A stretch of 26,454 bases of DNA from JANQKX01 sp039028695. GTDB taxonomy: Bacteria > Pseudomonadota > Alphaproteobacteria > Kiloniellales > Kiloniellaceae. Under the pieces are notes generated by a model. That model searched no databases. It was not told the origin of the DNA and saw only the letters and a list, made by a program, of their open reading frames with translations. Every line of letters starts with the position of its first letter. Position 1 is the stretch's first letter. A program made the translations under genes and the position numbers. Below, piece after piece: positions 1 through 8,093 of this stretch. The stretch spans positions 1 through 26,454 of the forward strand of contig JBCCHN010000070.1 in the NCBI GenBank assembly GCA_039028695.1, written 5' to 3'.

Positions 1-66
1 AAATATTTAATTTTATTTTTTATCTTTTATATTGATTTTTATTTTGATTTGTGCTTTATATATGCC
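1..66. other. Extremely AT-rich window edge
   Basis: The first ~60 bases consist almost only of A and T, with repeated T-runs, and contrast sharply with the GC-rich rest of the window. The stretch lies upstream of the gene at 187. It could be an UP-element-like or bent promoter region, or the end of a neighbouring foreign segment. No -35/-10 pair could be fixed. From 67 to 186 I see nothing else beyond the ribosome binding site of the next gene. Confidence 0.5.
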
Positions 67-186
67 TGCTTTGGAACGGCATTGGATCGCAGCCGGCATC
101 CTGGCTTTGTATGTTTTTCTTTTTGAGGTCATGGACCCGATCAGATTTACATCGGTTTGGATTGAACTACGCTGAAAGGCTTTGCG

Positions 187-876
187 ATGACTGTCGCCCC
201 TAATAATTTCTCTGTTACCGCCGATGACGTTGCCACCGCTTCTTCAGAGCGCTGGATGAGGCTGGATCAGGTCGCGCAACGGTGGGCAGTGGAATTGGGC
301 CTTTGCGAAGAAACCCTCGCGCAGGATTTGTCCGATTGGTATGCGGCCTATTGCATGCGTGACCCGGCTGGCCTCACCGAGATGGATCAGGACCAAGCCA
401 TGGTTCAATTCTTGAGCCTGGTCGGCACGCCATCCATTCCCAAGGCGGCCGTAGCCATTTACTGCCAGGAACATGGTCTTGACTATCCGGCATTTTGGTT
501 TGCCCCGGAGATGCCAAAAATGCCCAAGCAAGGCCGCCATCAAGATCTGTCCGTGAAGTCCGTTTCCGACCCGGCGGTGCGCATCACCTCATCTTGCGAT
601 AAGTACTTCGCCAGCAGCCACGGTCTTGATGTCATTGATGATCGGGACGGCGCCGCAGTTGTTCGGCAGATCGCCAATTTGCTGGCGACCGATGACCTTC
701 CGGTGACCCCCGAAGTCATGCCGAAAGAGCGCAGTCCCCAGCCGGAAGATGGCGAGACCGTCGCCCCCTTGCCCAGCAGTCTGAGAAAGCGTTGGGAGAA
801 CAGTTCCAAAGAAGAGCAGGCTCCAGCCGGACATCCCTTCCGTCGGAACCAAAACCTGACAGCGGTGTCCAGCTGA
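187..876 (+). CDS. Hypothetical protein, unrecognised family
   Basis: A 229-residue soluble protein that I do not recognise. The ATG at 187 is preceded by AAAGG at a 7-nt spacing, a usable ribosome binding site. The N-terminal half (about residues 20-110) is Trp-rich and looks folded and helical: a segment around WAVELGLCEETLAQDL, then acidic and amphipathic stretches, then a segment ending near the FWFAPEMPK residues. The C-terminal part (about 180-229) is rich in Pro, Glu, Ser, Arg and Lys and is probably disordered. There is no signal peptide, membrane segment or catalytic motif. It stands alone, with the AT-rich edge upstream and a minus-strand gene downstream. The first helices could belong to a small DNA-binding fold, but nothing proves it. 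Codon use looks like that of its neighbours, so I take it as a real gene. Confidence 0.6.
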   Translation: MTVAPNNFSVTADDVATASSERWMRLDQVAQRWAVELGLCEETLAQDLSDWYAAYCMRDPAGLTEMDQDQAMVQFLSLVGTPSIPKAAVAIYCQEHGLDYPAFWFAPEMPKMPKQGRHQDLSVKSVSDPAVRITSSCDKYFASSHGLDVIDDRDGAAVVRQIANLLATDDLPVTPEVMPKERSPQPEDGETVAPLPSSLRKRWENSSKEEQAPAGHPFRRNQNLTAVSS

Positions 877-989
877 TATCCTATCCCATTCGCCGTCCCC
901 TTCATTTTGAGGACCGGCACCTCAGGATTGATTGATTAAGCCAGATCACTTTTTGATCTTCTCGACCAAATCAGTCCTTCTGTTGCAGC

Positions 990-1033
990 AAAAACCGGCG
1001 GCGCCTATATGCAGGCAACCGCCGGTTTTTTTT
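990..1033. terminator. Bidirectional rho-independent terminator
   Basis: AACCGGCGG at 993-1001 pairs perfectly with CCGCCGGTT at 1019-1027 and is followed on the plus strand by eight T (1026-1033). On the minus strand the same stem is followed by five T (complement of 990-994). It lies between the converging genes ending at 876 (+) and 1108 (-) and can serve both. Confidence 0.8.
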
Positions 1034-1107
1034 ATGGTTTTGCCACCAAGGGGGCAATTGTTCTTCCGAGCGAGCCCTTCATAGCCTTTCCCCGCAAGAG
1101 CTTTCCC

Positions 1108-1500
1108 CTAAAGAGCCTTCCATTGGCCATCGGGAACCTGGCACCGCTTGTCGAGCAGGGTTTTCGGCTCGGCCAATTTCTTGAGTTCAAAGGTATATTT
1201 CAGCTCAAAACAGGGCAGATCCTCGTAAGTGAAACTATCCATTATGGTGATAGTGCCCTTGTTGCCGCTTTCCGGGTTTTCCCACATCACCGAATCCCCG
1301 ACCGCAGCCGCCTCATTATCTCGAAAGAGCTCGCGGCCCGCATTGCCGATCTCCTCAACGTCCTGGGCCGTCAACTCAAATCCCGACCCCCGAAAAGGGT
1401 TTAATTGAGCCTGGGCCGGCCAAGAGACGGCCAGCATTGACAAGACGGTCCAAACCGCCAGCTTCTTTGAAAGACCCATCTTTTTCGAAAATAAGGACAT
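1108..1500 (-). CDS. Secreted surface-antigen-like protein (RT0821/Lpp0805 type)
   Basis: The ATG at 1500 is chosen because AGGAGA lies 6 nt upstream; a longer in-frame form from 1554 has no such site. The 130-residue product has a basic N-terminus and a hydrophobic segment ending in AQA (about residues 13-31), a classical signal peptide for export to the periplasm or outer membrane. The C-terminal half follows the pattern seen in alphaproteobacterial 17-kDa/RT0821 surface antigens: a VMWENPESGNKGTI segment, then an aromatic strand, and a closing CQVPDGQW motif. Two Cys in the mature part (in LPCFEL and KRCQV) could form a disulfide. The family has no established biochemical function. It is monocistronic and ends just before a shared terminator. 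Family assignment rests on motif pattern only. Confidence 0.6.
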   Translation of the reverse strand: MSLFSKKMGLSKKLAVWTVLSMLAVSWPAQAQLNPFRGSGFELTAQDVEEIGNAGRELFRDNEAAAVGDSVMWENPESGNKGTITIMDSFTYEDLPCFELKYTFELKKLAEPKTLLDKRCQVPDGQWKAL

Positions 1501-2020
1501 GGTTTTCTCCTGTCTCCTGAAAGGCCGGCTCCAGACACCTGCCGGAGACCTCAAAAGTTATGCAATAGCTCCCGGCAATTTTGCCGACCCGCTGCGCATT
1601 TGGCAAAGGCAAAGCTTGTCCGACTTTTAGGATTGACTCTTTAAAATCTTAGGTTCAAGCTAATAATAGTCGTCGAAGAGTTGGCAGACGCGTTTTCGGT
1701 GGGGCTTTGGCCTTTCATGTTCGCGATTAAGTTCTAAATCTTCGGCATCTGTCGACCTTCGGAATCTTTGGATTCCTCAGCCATGGAGGGTCGTTGACAC
1801 GATGGAACCGCCCAAACATCATTGCCGATCTCCCCTGCCGAGGAGATCACAAGCCCATCGCTGATCTGGCGGCTTTGACAAGGCCGTTGCGGCCGTGGCG
1901 AAAGGGCTTGCTCTATCAAAAAATTTGAAGAATTCAATCTATGCGCTCATAATCTCGCGAATCTTGGGCTATTGGATTGTATCTGATTAAAAATCAGAGG
2001 ATCGGCATCAAAGGCCGGTC
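1501..2020. other. Long intergenic region without a supported gene
   Basis: About 520 bases between the surface-antigen gene and the rpsD terminator. A 67-codon minus-strand reading frame at 1734-1937 has no ribosome binding site I can see and its sequence looks non-protein-like. The promoter of the gene at 1500 should lie near 1550-1700, but no confident -35/-10 pair is visible. Nothing else was found. Confidence 0.5.
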
Positions 2021-2055
2021 AAAAAAACCCCGCCGCGAAAAATGCGGCGGGGTTT
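2021..2055 (-). terminator. rpsD rho-independent terminator
   Basis: A perfect 12-bp stem: AAACCCCGCCGC at 2025-2036 against GCGGCGGGGTTT at 2044-2055, with a 7-nt loop. On the minus strand the stem is followed by a run of T (complement of the seven A at 2021-2027). It lies 54 bases after the rpsD stop. Confidence 0.9.
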
Positions 2056-2109
2056 GATTTTGTTTGTGGAGCGTCAGGCGATTGGAAAGACGCCCCCGGG
2101 TTCCAGCCG

Positions 2110-2724
2110 TTAGCGCGAATAGAACTCGATGACGAGGTTCGGCTCCATTTGGACCGGATAAGGCACATCGGCCAATTTGGGCGCCCGCACAAAGGTCGCC
2201 TTCATATCCTTGAATTCCACATCAATGTAGTCAGGCAGGTCCCGCTCAACGGACTCAACGCCTTCTAAAACCAAGGGCAACTCCCGACTTTTCGCCTTGA
2301 TTTGCACTTGGTCCCCGTCCTTGACCTGATAGGAGGGGATATTCACCCGTTTGCCGTTCACCGTGATGTGGCCGTGGTTGACGAACTGGCGAGCGGCAAA
2401 AACCGTGGGCACGAATTTGGAGCGATAGACCACCGCGTCCAAACGCCGCTCCAAGAGCTCGACGAGGTTCTCACCCGTATCCCCGCGGCGGCGGGAGGCT
2501 TCCGCATAGTAGCGTCGGAATTGCTTTTCCCCGATGTTGCCGTAATAGCCTTTCAGCTTTTGCTTGGCCATGAGCTGCACACCGAAGTCAGAGGGCTTGC
2601 GGCGGCGCTGACCATGCTGGCCGGGTCCGTATTCACGCTTGTTGACGGGGCTCTTGGGGCGCCCCCAGAGGTTAACACCCAGGCGGCGATTAATCTTATA
2701 CTTCGACTGCTCACGCTTGGACAT
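2110..2724 (-). CDS. rpsD: 30S ribosomal protein S4 (uS4)
   Basis: This is the primary 16S rRNA-binding protein that helps start assembly of the 30S body, and it contributes to decoding accuracy. The 204-residue length is normal. The start is the ATG at 2724, giving MSKREQSKYK, preceded by AGGAGA; an in-frame upstream extension to 2853 is unlike the family. The N-terminal domain carries the typical RRLGVNLWGRPKSPVNKREYGPGQHG region (about residues 13-40). The S4 RNA-binding domain follows from about residue 94 (LERRLDAVVYRS, then the FVNHGHITVNGKRVNIPSY turn). It is transcribed alone from a strong promoter at 2875-2902 through a ~145-nt leader and ends at a strong terminator. It is separate from the alpha operon, as is usual in Alphaproteobacteria. 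Confidence 0.97.
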   Translation of the reverse strand: MSKREQSKYKINRRLGVNLWGRPKSPVNKREYGPGQHGQRRRKPSDFGVQLMAKQKLKGYYGNIGEKQFRRYYAEASRRRGDTGENLVELLERRLDAVVYRSKFVPTVFAARQFVNHGHITVNGKRVNIPSYQVKDGDQVQIKAKSRELPLVLEGVESVERDLPDYIDVEFKDMKATFVRAPKLADVPYPVQMEPNLVIEFYSR

Positions 2725-2831
2725 GAGGCTTAATCTCCTTTGTTTTTTCGCCCCCGGCCTTTTGCCAGGTGACATCCATTGTCCCGGTAGTCTCCCGTCC
2801 AACTCCCCTATGAGCTGGCCTGGAGCGGAAG

Positions 2832-2848
2832 CCGAACATCTTGTCCGG
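2832..2848 (-). other. Hairpin in the rpsD mRNA leader
   Basis: In the minus-strand transcript CCGGACA pairs with TGTTCGG across a 3-nt AGA loop (7 bp, one G-U). It sits ~20 nt after the predicted transcription start. S4 is a known autoregulator in other bacteria; whether this hairpin takes part here is inference. Confidence 0.4.
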
Positions 2849-2874
2849 TTCACATTCCCAGGAAGTCGGCCGGG

Positions 2875-2902
2875 ACTATACGAATCGCCACCTACAAGTC
2901 AA
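2875..2902 (-). promoter_or_regulatory. Sigma-70-type promoter of rpsD
   Basis: On the minus strand TTGACT (complement of 2897-2902) is separated by 16 bp from TATAGT (complement of 2875-2880), a near-consensus housekeeping promoter. Transcription should start near 2868, about 145 nt upstream of the rpsD start codon. Confidence 0.8.
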
Positions 2903-3175
2903 GGCGAATCGGGGGTAAATCAGGCGTAAAGCAGGGGCGAACCGAGGGCCAAATTCAGACCAGATGATGCGGAACAACTCTTTGCCGGCCCCACCCGCCC
3001 GGCCTGGAATCAGGAACCCGTTCTAGCGCCCCTTTCACAGAGCAAAAACGGCTCGATCAAGTCCGCAATTGCCGCTAAGCTTGGACCACTCCGCGCTGAG
3101 ATAACTCGAAGAAAGCCATGAAGGACAGCGTCTAAACAAGTGCCTGGTGCTTCCGCGTGGATGCCTGGGGCCGAA

Positions 3176-3194
3176 TTTCCCGGTGCGACTCTCT
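3176..3194 (+). repeat. 19-nt element, copy 1, upstream of the MFS gene
   Basis: TTTCCCGGTGCGACTCTCT matches the copy at 12925-12943 at 18 of 19 positions, in the same orientation. It ends 39 bases before the MFS start codon. The rest of the 2903-3233 gap holds nothing else I can name. Confidence 0.5.
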
Positions 3195-3233
3195 CGTCGC
3201 TTCTTTCGTCGCGTCTACTGTTTCCGAGTTATC

Positions 3234-4523
3234 ATGAGCTCTTTTCAAAGCAACCTTCTCTCCAGTGGCATCGGCCAGGCCTTTGCTGACCGTAATTTCC
3301 GCATTTACTCTGTGGGCTCCATCGCGTCCTGGATCAGCTTTTTTGTACAGCTGGTGGCCGTATCCTGGCTGGCCTGGGAGCTTACCGGGTCTACGCTTTG
3401 GCTGGCCGCGATTGCCCTCATGGACATTGTGCCGAATGTCTTGTTGACGCCCGTCGCCGGCGCGGTGGCGGATCGTTGCGACCGTTTCCTCATGTGGCGC
3501 ATCACTAACCTCTTGCTCTTTATCCAGGCGCTAGCGGTGGCCCTTCTCGCCTGGTTCGAGCTACTTAGCATTTGGCCCCTTGCCGGATTGGTTCTGGTGC
3601 ACGGCATTTTGATCAGCTTTACCGTGCCGCCCATGCTGACCATGCTGGCGCGCTTCGTGCACCGTTCCCGCCTCTCCTCGGCAATAGCGGTCAACTCTTC
3701 TTATACCCAGTTCGCCGTATTTGCCGGCCCGGCCCTGGCGGGCTGGATCATTACCAACTTCAACATCGCCACCGCCTTTGCCGTGAACGCGGCGGGCTAT
3801 GCCATTCTCCTAGTGGTGGGTTTTTGCCTGAAAACGCCCAAGGATTACGAGCCGCCCGGGCCCAGCGCCCAATCCTTTTGGGGCGATCTGGTGGAAGGGC
3901 TGCGCTACATCGCAGGCCACCGCGGCATCTTGGTCCTCTTGATCCTATTGTTTGCCGAGCATGCTCTCACGTCGAGCTTTTATCATATGTTGCCGGCCTA
4001 CGCGGATGAAGTCCTCGACCGAGGCATAATCGGGCTCTCGAGCATTTTGGCGGCCATCGGTGTCGGCGCCACCATCGCCGCTCTCTGGCTCGCTCATGGT
4101 GGCGCCAAAGCGGCAACGGTGACACGGGTTTATTGGTCTTATTTGATCGCGGTCCTGGCCACCATTGGCCTGATGCTGGTCGGCAACTTCTATTTCGCCA
4201 TGGCTCTGGCGGTGATCTTGGGATTGTCGGCTGAGGTTCGGGCCACGGCAACGGCCTCCCTCATTCAGTTAACCGTTGCCGAGGCGCAACGGGGCCGGGT
4301 GATGGGAAACATGTTCATGTTGGCCCAGCTTGCCGCTGGCATCGGCACCTACCTGATCGGCGCCTTTGCCGCCCGCCACGGCTTGGTCGCGCCCATGCTG
4401 GTCACCGCCGGCCTTTGTCTCATCGTGTGGCTGGTGCTGTTTTTGCAACGGCGCGGGGTTGCCGCCTATTTCTCGAAAACCCTATCCACTTCCGCAGACG
4501 GCGCCTCGCCTGGCGGCTCATAA
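3234..4523 (+). CDS. MFS transporter, EntS/MFS_3-like
   Basis: A 429-residue inner-membrane protein with about twelve hydrophobic segments, the full length of a major facilitator exporter. The ATG at 3234 (MSSFQSNLLSS) is chosen over an in-frame upstream start at 3147, whose Arg-rich extension would be unusual ahead of the first membrane segment. After an N-terminal FADRNFRIYSVGSIASWIS segment there is a loop between TM2 and TM3 with VAGAVADRCDR, the MFS signature in the form common in the enterobactin-exporter-like MFS_3 group. The second half repeats the layout, with VAEAQRGRVMGNM near residue 347 in the equivalent place. Members export siderophores, drugs or metabolites; the substrate cannot be read here. 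Its 3' end overlaps the 3' end of trmJ on the other strand by 58 bp, and a 19-nt repeat lies in its leader. Confidence 0.85.
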   Translation: MSSFQSNLLSSGIGQAFADRNFRIYSVGSIASWISFFVQLVAVSWLAWELTGSTLWLAAIALMDIVPNVLLTPVAGAVADRCDRFLMWRITNLLLFIQALAVALLAWFELLSIWPLAGLVLVHGILISFTVPPMLTMLARFVHRSRLSSAIAVNSSYTQFAVFAGPALAGWIITNFNIATAFAVNAAGYAILLVVGFCLKTPKDYEPPGPSAQSFWGDLVEGLRYIAGHRGILVLLILLFAEHALTSSFYHMLPAYADEVLDRGIIGLSSILAAIGVGATIAALWLAHGGAKAATVTRVYWSYLIAVLATIGLMLVGNFYFAMALAVILGLSAEVRATATASLIQLTVAEAQRGRVMGNMFMLAQLAAGIGTYLIGAFAARHGLVAPMLVTAGLCLIVWLVLFLQRRGVAAYFSKTLSTSADGASPGGS

Positions 4524-5284
4524 TCCCGTAGGGCGGAGATAATCCCATGCAGTGTATTGACCTCGGGCTGGGTCAGGGCTAGGCGCCCGAAGAGGCTGCG
4601 CAGATTGCGGACCATGCCCGGACGCTTTTCCGGTGGAAAAAGGAAACCCGCATCGTCCAGAGCCCCTTCCAGTCGCTGGAAAAAATTGATCATCTCGGCC
4701 TTATCCGCCAGAGGGGCCTCTCCCCGATCCAGGCGCTGGGGTTCGGTTCGGTCTTGGCTGGCGCGCAACACGAACCACTCATAGCCTACCAATAAGACGG
4801 CCTGGGCCAGATTTAAGGAACGGAAGGCTGGATTAAGAGGCACTTCGATGACCCGATCGGCCAGCGCCACATCGTCGTTCACCAGGCCGGAGCGTTCCGG
4901 CCCGAACAGGATGCCGACCTTCTCGCCGCCGGCGATGGCCCCTTCAATCTGTCGGGCCGCTAAGCGAGGCTCCACCACCTGCTTGACCATTCCACGGGGC
5001 CGGGCGGTGGTGGCGTAAAGCTGTTGCAGATCCGCCACGGCCGCGGCGGTCGAGTCGAAGAGTTGGACCGCCTCGATGACTTCAGCCGCGCCGGAAGCGG
5101 CCGCCTCGGCCGTGGCATTGGGCCAGCCGTCCCGGGGTCGCACCAAACGCAGCCTCGTTAAGCCACAATTCAACATAGCCCGCGCGACCATGCCAATGTT
5201 CTCGCCCAGTTGGGGGTCGATCAAAATGATCACCGGCGCGGGCTCAAGCGCGACGGCCCCCTTGGTCCGATCCGTACCGGACAT
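4466..5284 (-). CDS. trmJ: tRNA (cytidine/uridine-32 2'-O)-methyltransferase TrmJ
   Basis: A SPOUT-class, SAM-dependent RNA methyltransferase. The TrmJ family methylates the 2'-OH of tRNA position 32. All three knot motifs are present: ENIGMVARAM (residues 28-37, with the conserved Asn and Arg), FGPERSGL (127-134) and PLNPAFRSLNLAQAV (149-163). Its 272 residues fit TrmJ, with the usual C-terminal extension after the knot domain (about 180-272) ending near the NTLHGIISALRDYE region. The start ATG at 5284 has GGAGAG 8 nt upstream. It follows cimA by 28 bases on the same strand and is probably cotranscribed. Other SpoU-like methyltransferases are possible, but the length and C-terminal region favour TrmJ. 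Confidence 0.9.
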   Translation of the reverse strand: MSGTDRTKGAVALEPAPVIILIDPQLGENIGMVARAMLNCGLTRLRLVRPRDGWPNATAEAAASGAAEVIEAVQLFDSTAAAVADLQQLYATTARPRGMVKQVVEPRLAARQIEGAIAGGEKVGILFGPERSGLVNDDVALADRVIEVPLNPAFRSLNLAQAVLLVGYEWFVLRASQDRTEPQRLDRGEAPLADKAEMINFFQRLEGALDDAGFLFPPEKRPGMVRNLRSLFGRLALTQPEVNTLHGIISALRDYEPPGEAPSAEVDRVFEK

Positions 5285-5312
5285 GGGCTAGCTCTCCAGA
5301 GCCGATGAATAG

Positions 5313-6950
5313 TTAGGCGGTCTCCCCGCCATTCGCCCTGCTTCCATTCGGGTCAGCCCCCTCGCGCATTAGTTTCCAGCGATAGCCGTCCCGCAGGGCG
5401 TTAAAGGAGGCATCTATGATGTTCTCCGACACCCCAACCGTGGTCCAACGCCGGCCGGAGCTGTCGCCGCTTTCGATCATCACGCGGGTCACCGCGCGGG
5501 TACCCGCCTGGGGCGTCAGAATACGGACCTTGTAGTCGACCAAATGCATGTTCTCCAACTCGGGGAAGACCGGCACCAAGGCCTTGCGAAGGGCCACGTC
5601 CAAGGCGTTCACCGGACCATTGCCGTGGGCCACCTGATAGCTCGACTCCCCGCCCATCTCGATCATCACCGTGGCCTCACTCTCGGTCACCCTTTCGCCG
5701 CGGGCGTTCCACCGGCGCTCGTCCATCACCCGGAAGCGCACGATGGAAAAGTAGTCGGGCACGTCGCCTAATGCCCGGCGGGCCATCAGCTCGAAGGACG
5801 CTTCCGCGCCGTCGTAGGCATAGCCCTCAAATTCCTGCTGTTTCACCTGCGAGACCAAGCGCTCCACCTTGGGGTCTTTGCTATCGATCTCCAGCCCGAT
5901 CTCGGCGAGACGCGACAGGATGTTGGAGCGGCCCGACTGGTCCGAAACCACGATGTGGCGCCGGTTGCCCACCAGGGGCGGGTCGATATGCTCATAGGTC
6001 CGCGGATCTTTTTCCACGGCGGAAACATGTGCCCCGCCCTTATGGGCAAAAGCGCTCTCGCCCACGTAAGGCGCGTGCTTGTGGGGCGCCCGGTTCAGGC
6101 GCTCGTCCAGCAGATGGGAGACCTGGGTCAAGTGCGTCAATTGCTCTGCTGTTACTGCAATCTCAAAATCAGTCTTGAGCATTAAGGTCGGGATAAGCGA
6201 CACCAGATTGGCATTGCCGCAACGCTCGCCCAAGCCATTCAGGGTTCCCTGGGCCTGGCGCACGCCTGCCCGCAGGCCCGCTAGGGTGTTGGCCACCGCG
6301 TTTTCCGTATCGTTGTGACAGTGAATCCCTAAATGACTGCCAGGGATATGCTGTGTCACCTCACCCACAATGCGCTCGACCTCGTCCGGCAACGTACCGC
6401 CATTGGTATCGCAGAGCACCACCCAGCGGGCGCCGGCATCGTGGGCGGCCCGGACACAGTCCAAGGCGTAGGACGGGTTGGCCTTGTAGCCGTCGAAAAA
6501 ATGCTCCGCATCGAACATGGCCTCGCCCCGCGCGGCCTTCGCCGCGGCCACAGAATCGGCGATCATATCCACGTTCTCATTGAGTGGGATGTCGAGGGCC
6601 ACGTCCACATGGAAATCCCAGGCCTTGCCGAAGATGCAAACCGCATCGACCTTGCTGTTAATCACGGTCGCCAAGCCGGGGTCGTTGGAGGTGGACCGCC
6701 CGGCCCGGCGGGTCATGCCGAAGGCCACAAAGCGCGCGTTTTCGAACGGGGGCGGGTCGGCAAAAAATGCATCATCGGTGGGATTGGCGCCCGGCCAGCC
6801 TCCTTCGATATAGTCCAAGCCGACGGAATCCAGGGCCTTGGCGATCGCAATCTTGTCCGGCACGGAAAAATCCACCCCTTGCGTCTGGGCACCGTCGCGC
6901 AGAGTCGTATCAAACAAAAAGACGTAATTTTCTGAACTTTGTTCGGACAT
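5313..6950 (-). CDS. cimA: Citramalate synthase
   Basis: Condenses acetyl-CoA with pyruvate to (R)-citramalate, the first step of a threonine-independent route to 2-oxobutyrate and isoleucine. The 545-residue length, longer than most 2-isopropylmalate synthases, fits the CimA group. The TIM-barrel catalytic domain has DTTLRDGAQ (14-22) and the metal-binding HCHND (210-214), with LNGLGERCGNANL (237-249). A C-terminal LeuA-type regulatory dimer domain (about 395-535) is present, so feedback inhibition is likely. I chose the ATG at 6950 (MSEQSSE); a GTG six codons upstream is possible and neither has a strong ribosome binding site. It is divergent from the phosphatase gene at 7047 and upstream of trmJ. 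Confusion with 2-isopropylmalate or homocitrate synthase is the main alternative. Confidence 0.9.
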   Translation of the reverse strand: MSEQSSENYVFLFDTTLRDGAQTQGVDFSVPDKIAIAKALDSVGLDYIEGGWPGANPTDDAFFADPPPFENARFVAFGMTRRAGRSTSNDPGLATVINSKVDAVCIFGKAWDFHVDVALDIPLNENVDMIADSVAAAKAARGEAMFDAEHFFDGYKANPSYALDCVRAAHDAGARWVVLCDTNGGTLPDEVERIVGEVTQHIPGSHLGIHCHNDTENAVANTLAGLRAGVRQAQGTLNGLGERCGNANLVSLIPTLMLKTDFEIAVTAEQLTHLTQVSHLLDERLNRAPHKHAPYVGESAFAHKGGAHVSAVEKDPRTYEHIDPPLVGNRRHIVVSDQSGRSNILSRLAEIGLEIDSKDPKVERLVSQVKQQEFEGYAYDGAEASFELMARRALGDVPDYFSIVRFRVMDERRWNARGERVTESEATVMIEMGGESSYQVAHGNGPVNALDVALRKALVPVFPELENMHLVDYKVRILTPQAGTRAVTRVMIESGDSSGRRWTTVGVSENIIDASFNALRDGYRWKLMREGADPNGSRANGGETA

Positions 6951-7046
6951 GGCCTTGGCCGGACACACAATTAGAGCTAAAGAAGGGCGTTATTCACCAC
7001 AGCCCGGTCGCCACGTCAACGGGCGGTCCCCCAATAGCAAAGATCT

Positions 7047-7856
7047 ATGCCCAGCTCCCCTGCCATCAGTGAAGACCTTAAGGAATTCGCCGAAGAACTC
7101 GCCAAAGAGGCGCAAGATACGGTCAAGTCGGTCATCGCCGAGGCCAGCATAACCATTAAATCGGACGGTTCGCCGGTTACCTCGGTCGATTTGGCGGTGG
7201 AATCCGCCCTGCGGCAACGCATCGAAGAGAGCTATCCCGCCCATGGGATATTGGGTGAAGAATTCGGCACTCAAAATCTTGAGGCGGATTGGGTCTGGGT
7301 CATCGATCCCATCGACGGCACTCGACAGTTTGCCGCCGGCCTTCCCAATTACAGCATTTTGATTGCCCTTTGCTACCAGTACCAACCGGTCATTGGGATC
7401 ATTTGCCAGCCCTTTTTGTCCGACATCTACCTGGGCGTGGCCGGTCAAGGCACCTGGCTAAATGGCCGACAAGTCCAGACCCGACCCTTTGCCAAGATCG
7501 AGCAAAGTATCGTTTGCTATTCCGACCCTGATGCCTTTACCGGCCAAAGCCGAAAGGCCTTTCGGGCGCTGCGGCCCAAATCCCGCTGGAACGTTTACGA
7601 TGGCGGCAGCTTAAGTTTTGGGACCTTGGCAGCCGGGCATATCGGCGTCAGCCTCTGCGCACCGAACCTGGATTGCTTCGATATCTGTGCTCTGGTTCCG
7701 GTCGTGGAAGGCGCCGGCGGTGTGATCTCTGATTGGCAAGGTAAAGCGCTTGGCCTTTCCTCCAGCGGCGCCATTGTCGCGAGCGCCTGCCCTGAACTGC
7801 ACCAGGAAGTGTTAGCAGTTATTCAAACTGCTTTATCTGCTCCGCCCGCCTCTTAA
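7047..7856 (+). CDS. Inositol-monophosphatase family protein, HisN-like histidinol phosphatase
   Basis: A 269-residue metal-dependent phosphatase of the FIG/IMPase fold. The metal ligands are visible: E71 in GEEFG, D87 and D90 in the WVIDPIDGTRQF block, and D212 in the DCFDICALVPVVEGAGG block. DGTRQF with Arg after the core motif and the closing VEGAGG segment resemble the HisN-type histidinol phosphatases that replace HisB in many Alphaproteobacteria. It may therefore remove phosphate from histidinol phosphate, but inositol-1-phosphate or another sugar phosphate cannot be excluded. The protein is cytosolic with no signal. It is divergent from cimA across a 96-base gap that must hold both promoters. 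No strong ribosome binding site precedes the ATG. It has no obvious operon partner. Confidence 0.8.
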   Translation: MPSSPAISEDLKEFAEELAKEAQDTVKSVIAEASITIKSDGSPVTSVDLAVESALRQRIEESYPAHGILGEEFGTQNLEADWVWVIDPIDGTRQFAAGLPNYSILIALCYQYQPVIGIICQPFLSDIYLGVAGQGTWLNGRQVQTRPFAKIEQSIVCYSDPDAFTGQSRKAFRALRPKSRWNVYDGGSLSFGTLAAGHIGVSLCAPNLDCFDICALVPVVEGAGGVISDWQGKALGLSSSGAIVASACPELHQEVLAVIQTALSAPPAS

Positions 7857-7909
7857 CATCCAGGATTAGCGTTGAAGGGTCTTCCGGGCCTTTAAACTAA
7901 AGCCTTGGC

Positions 7910-7938
7910 CGATCATTCCCACTTGGCGATCATTCCCA
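7910..7938. repeat. Tandem 12-bp direct repeat
   Basis: CGATCATTCCCA occurs at 7910-7921 and again at 7927-7938, a 17-bp period. TTGG precedes both copies. It lies just after the phosphatase gene. Confidence 0.7.
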
Positions 7939-8093
7939 AGGGCCCTTCCCTCATCTTTTGCAAGCTTTCACATCCGCAGTAGTGCTCGTTCCGAAGGCAT
8001 GGTAAGCTTTATGTTAGGCTTTTTTCTCGGCCCCTTTACGTTGTCCCGGAATGGGAAAGTGAGGTTGTTGCCAACGGGATGTTTGGGGGTTTT

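Noticed and set aside
1009..1404. 131-codon plus-strand frame
   Set aside because: Antisense to the surface-antigen-like gene, whose signal peptide and ribosome binding site are convincing; it also starts inside the terminator.
1734..1937. 67-codon minus-strand frame upstream of rpsD's terminator
   Set aside because: No ribosome binding site or domain; the protein looks like translated non-coding DNA. A decayed gene cannot be excluded but has no support.
6333..6935. 200-codon plus-strand frame
   Set aside because: Antisense shadow of cimA, which has all catalytic motifs.
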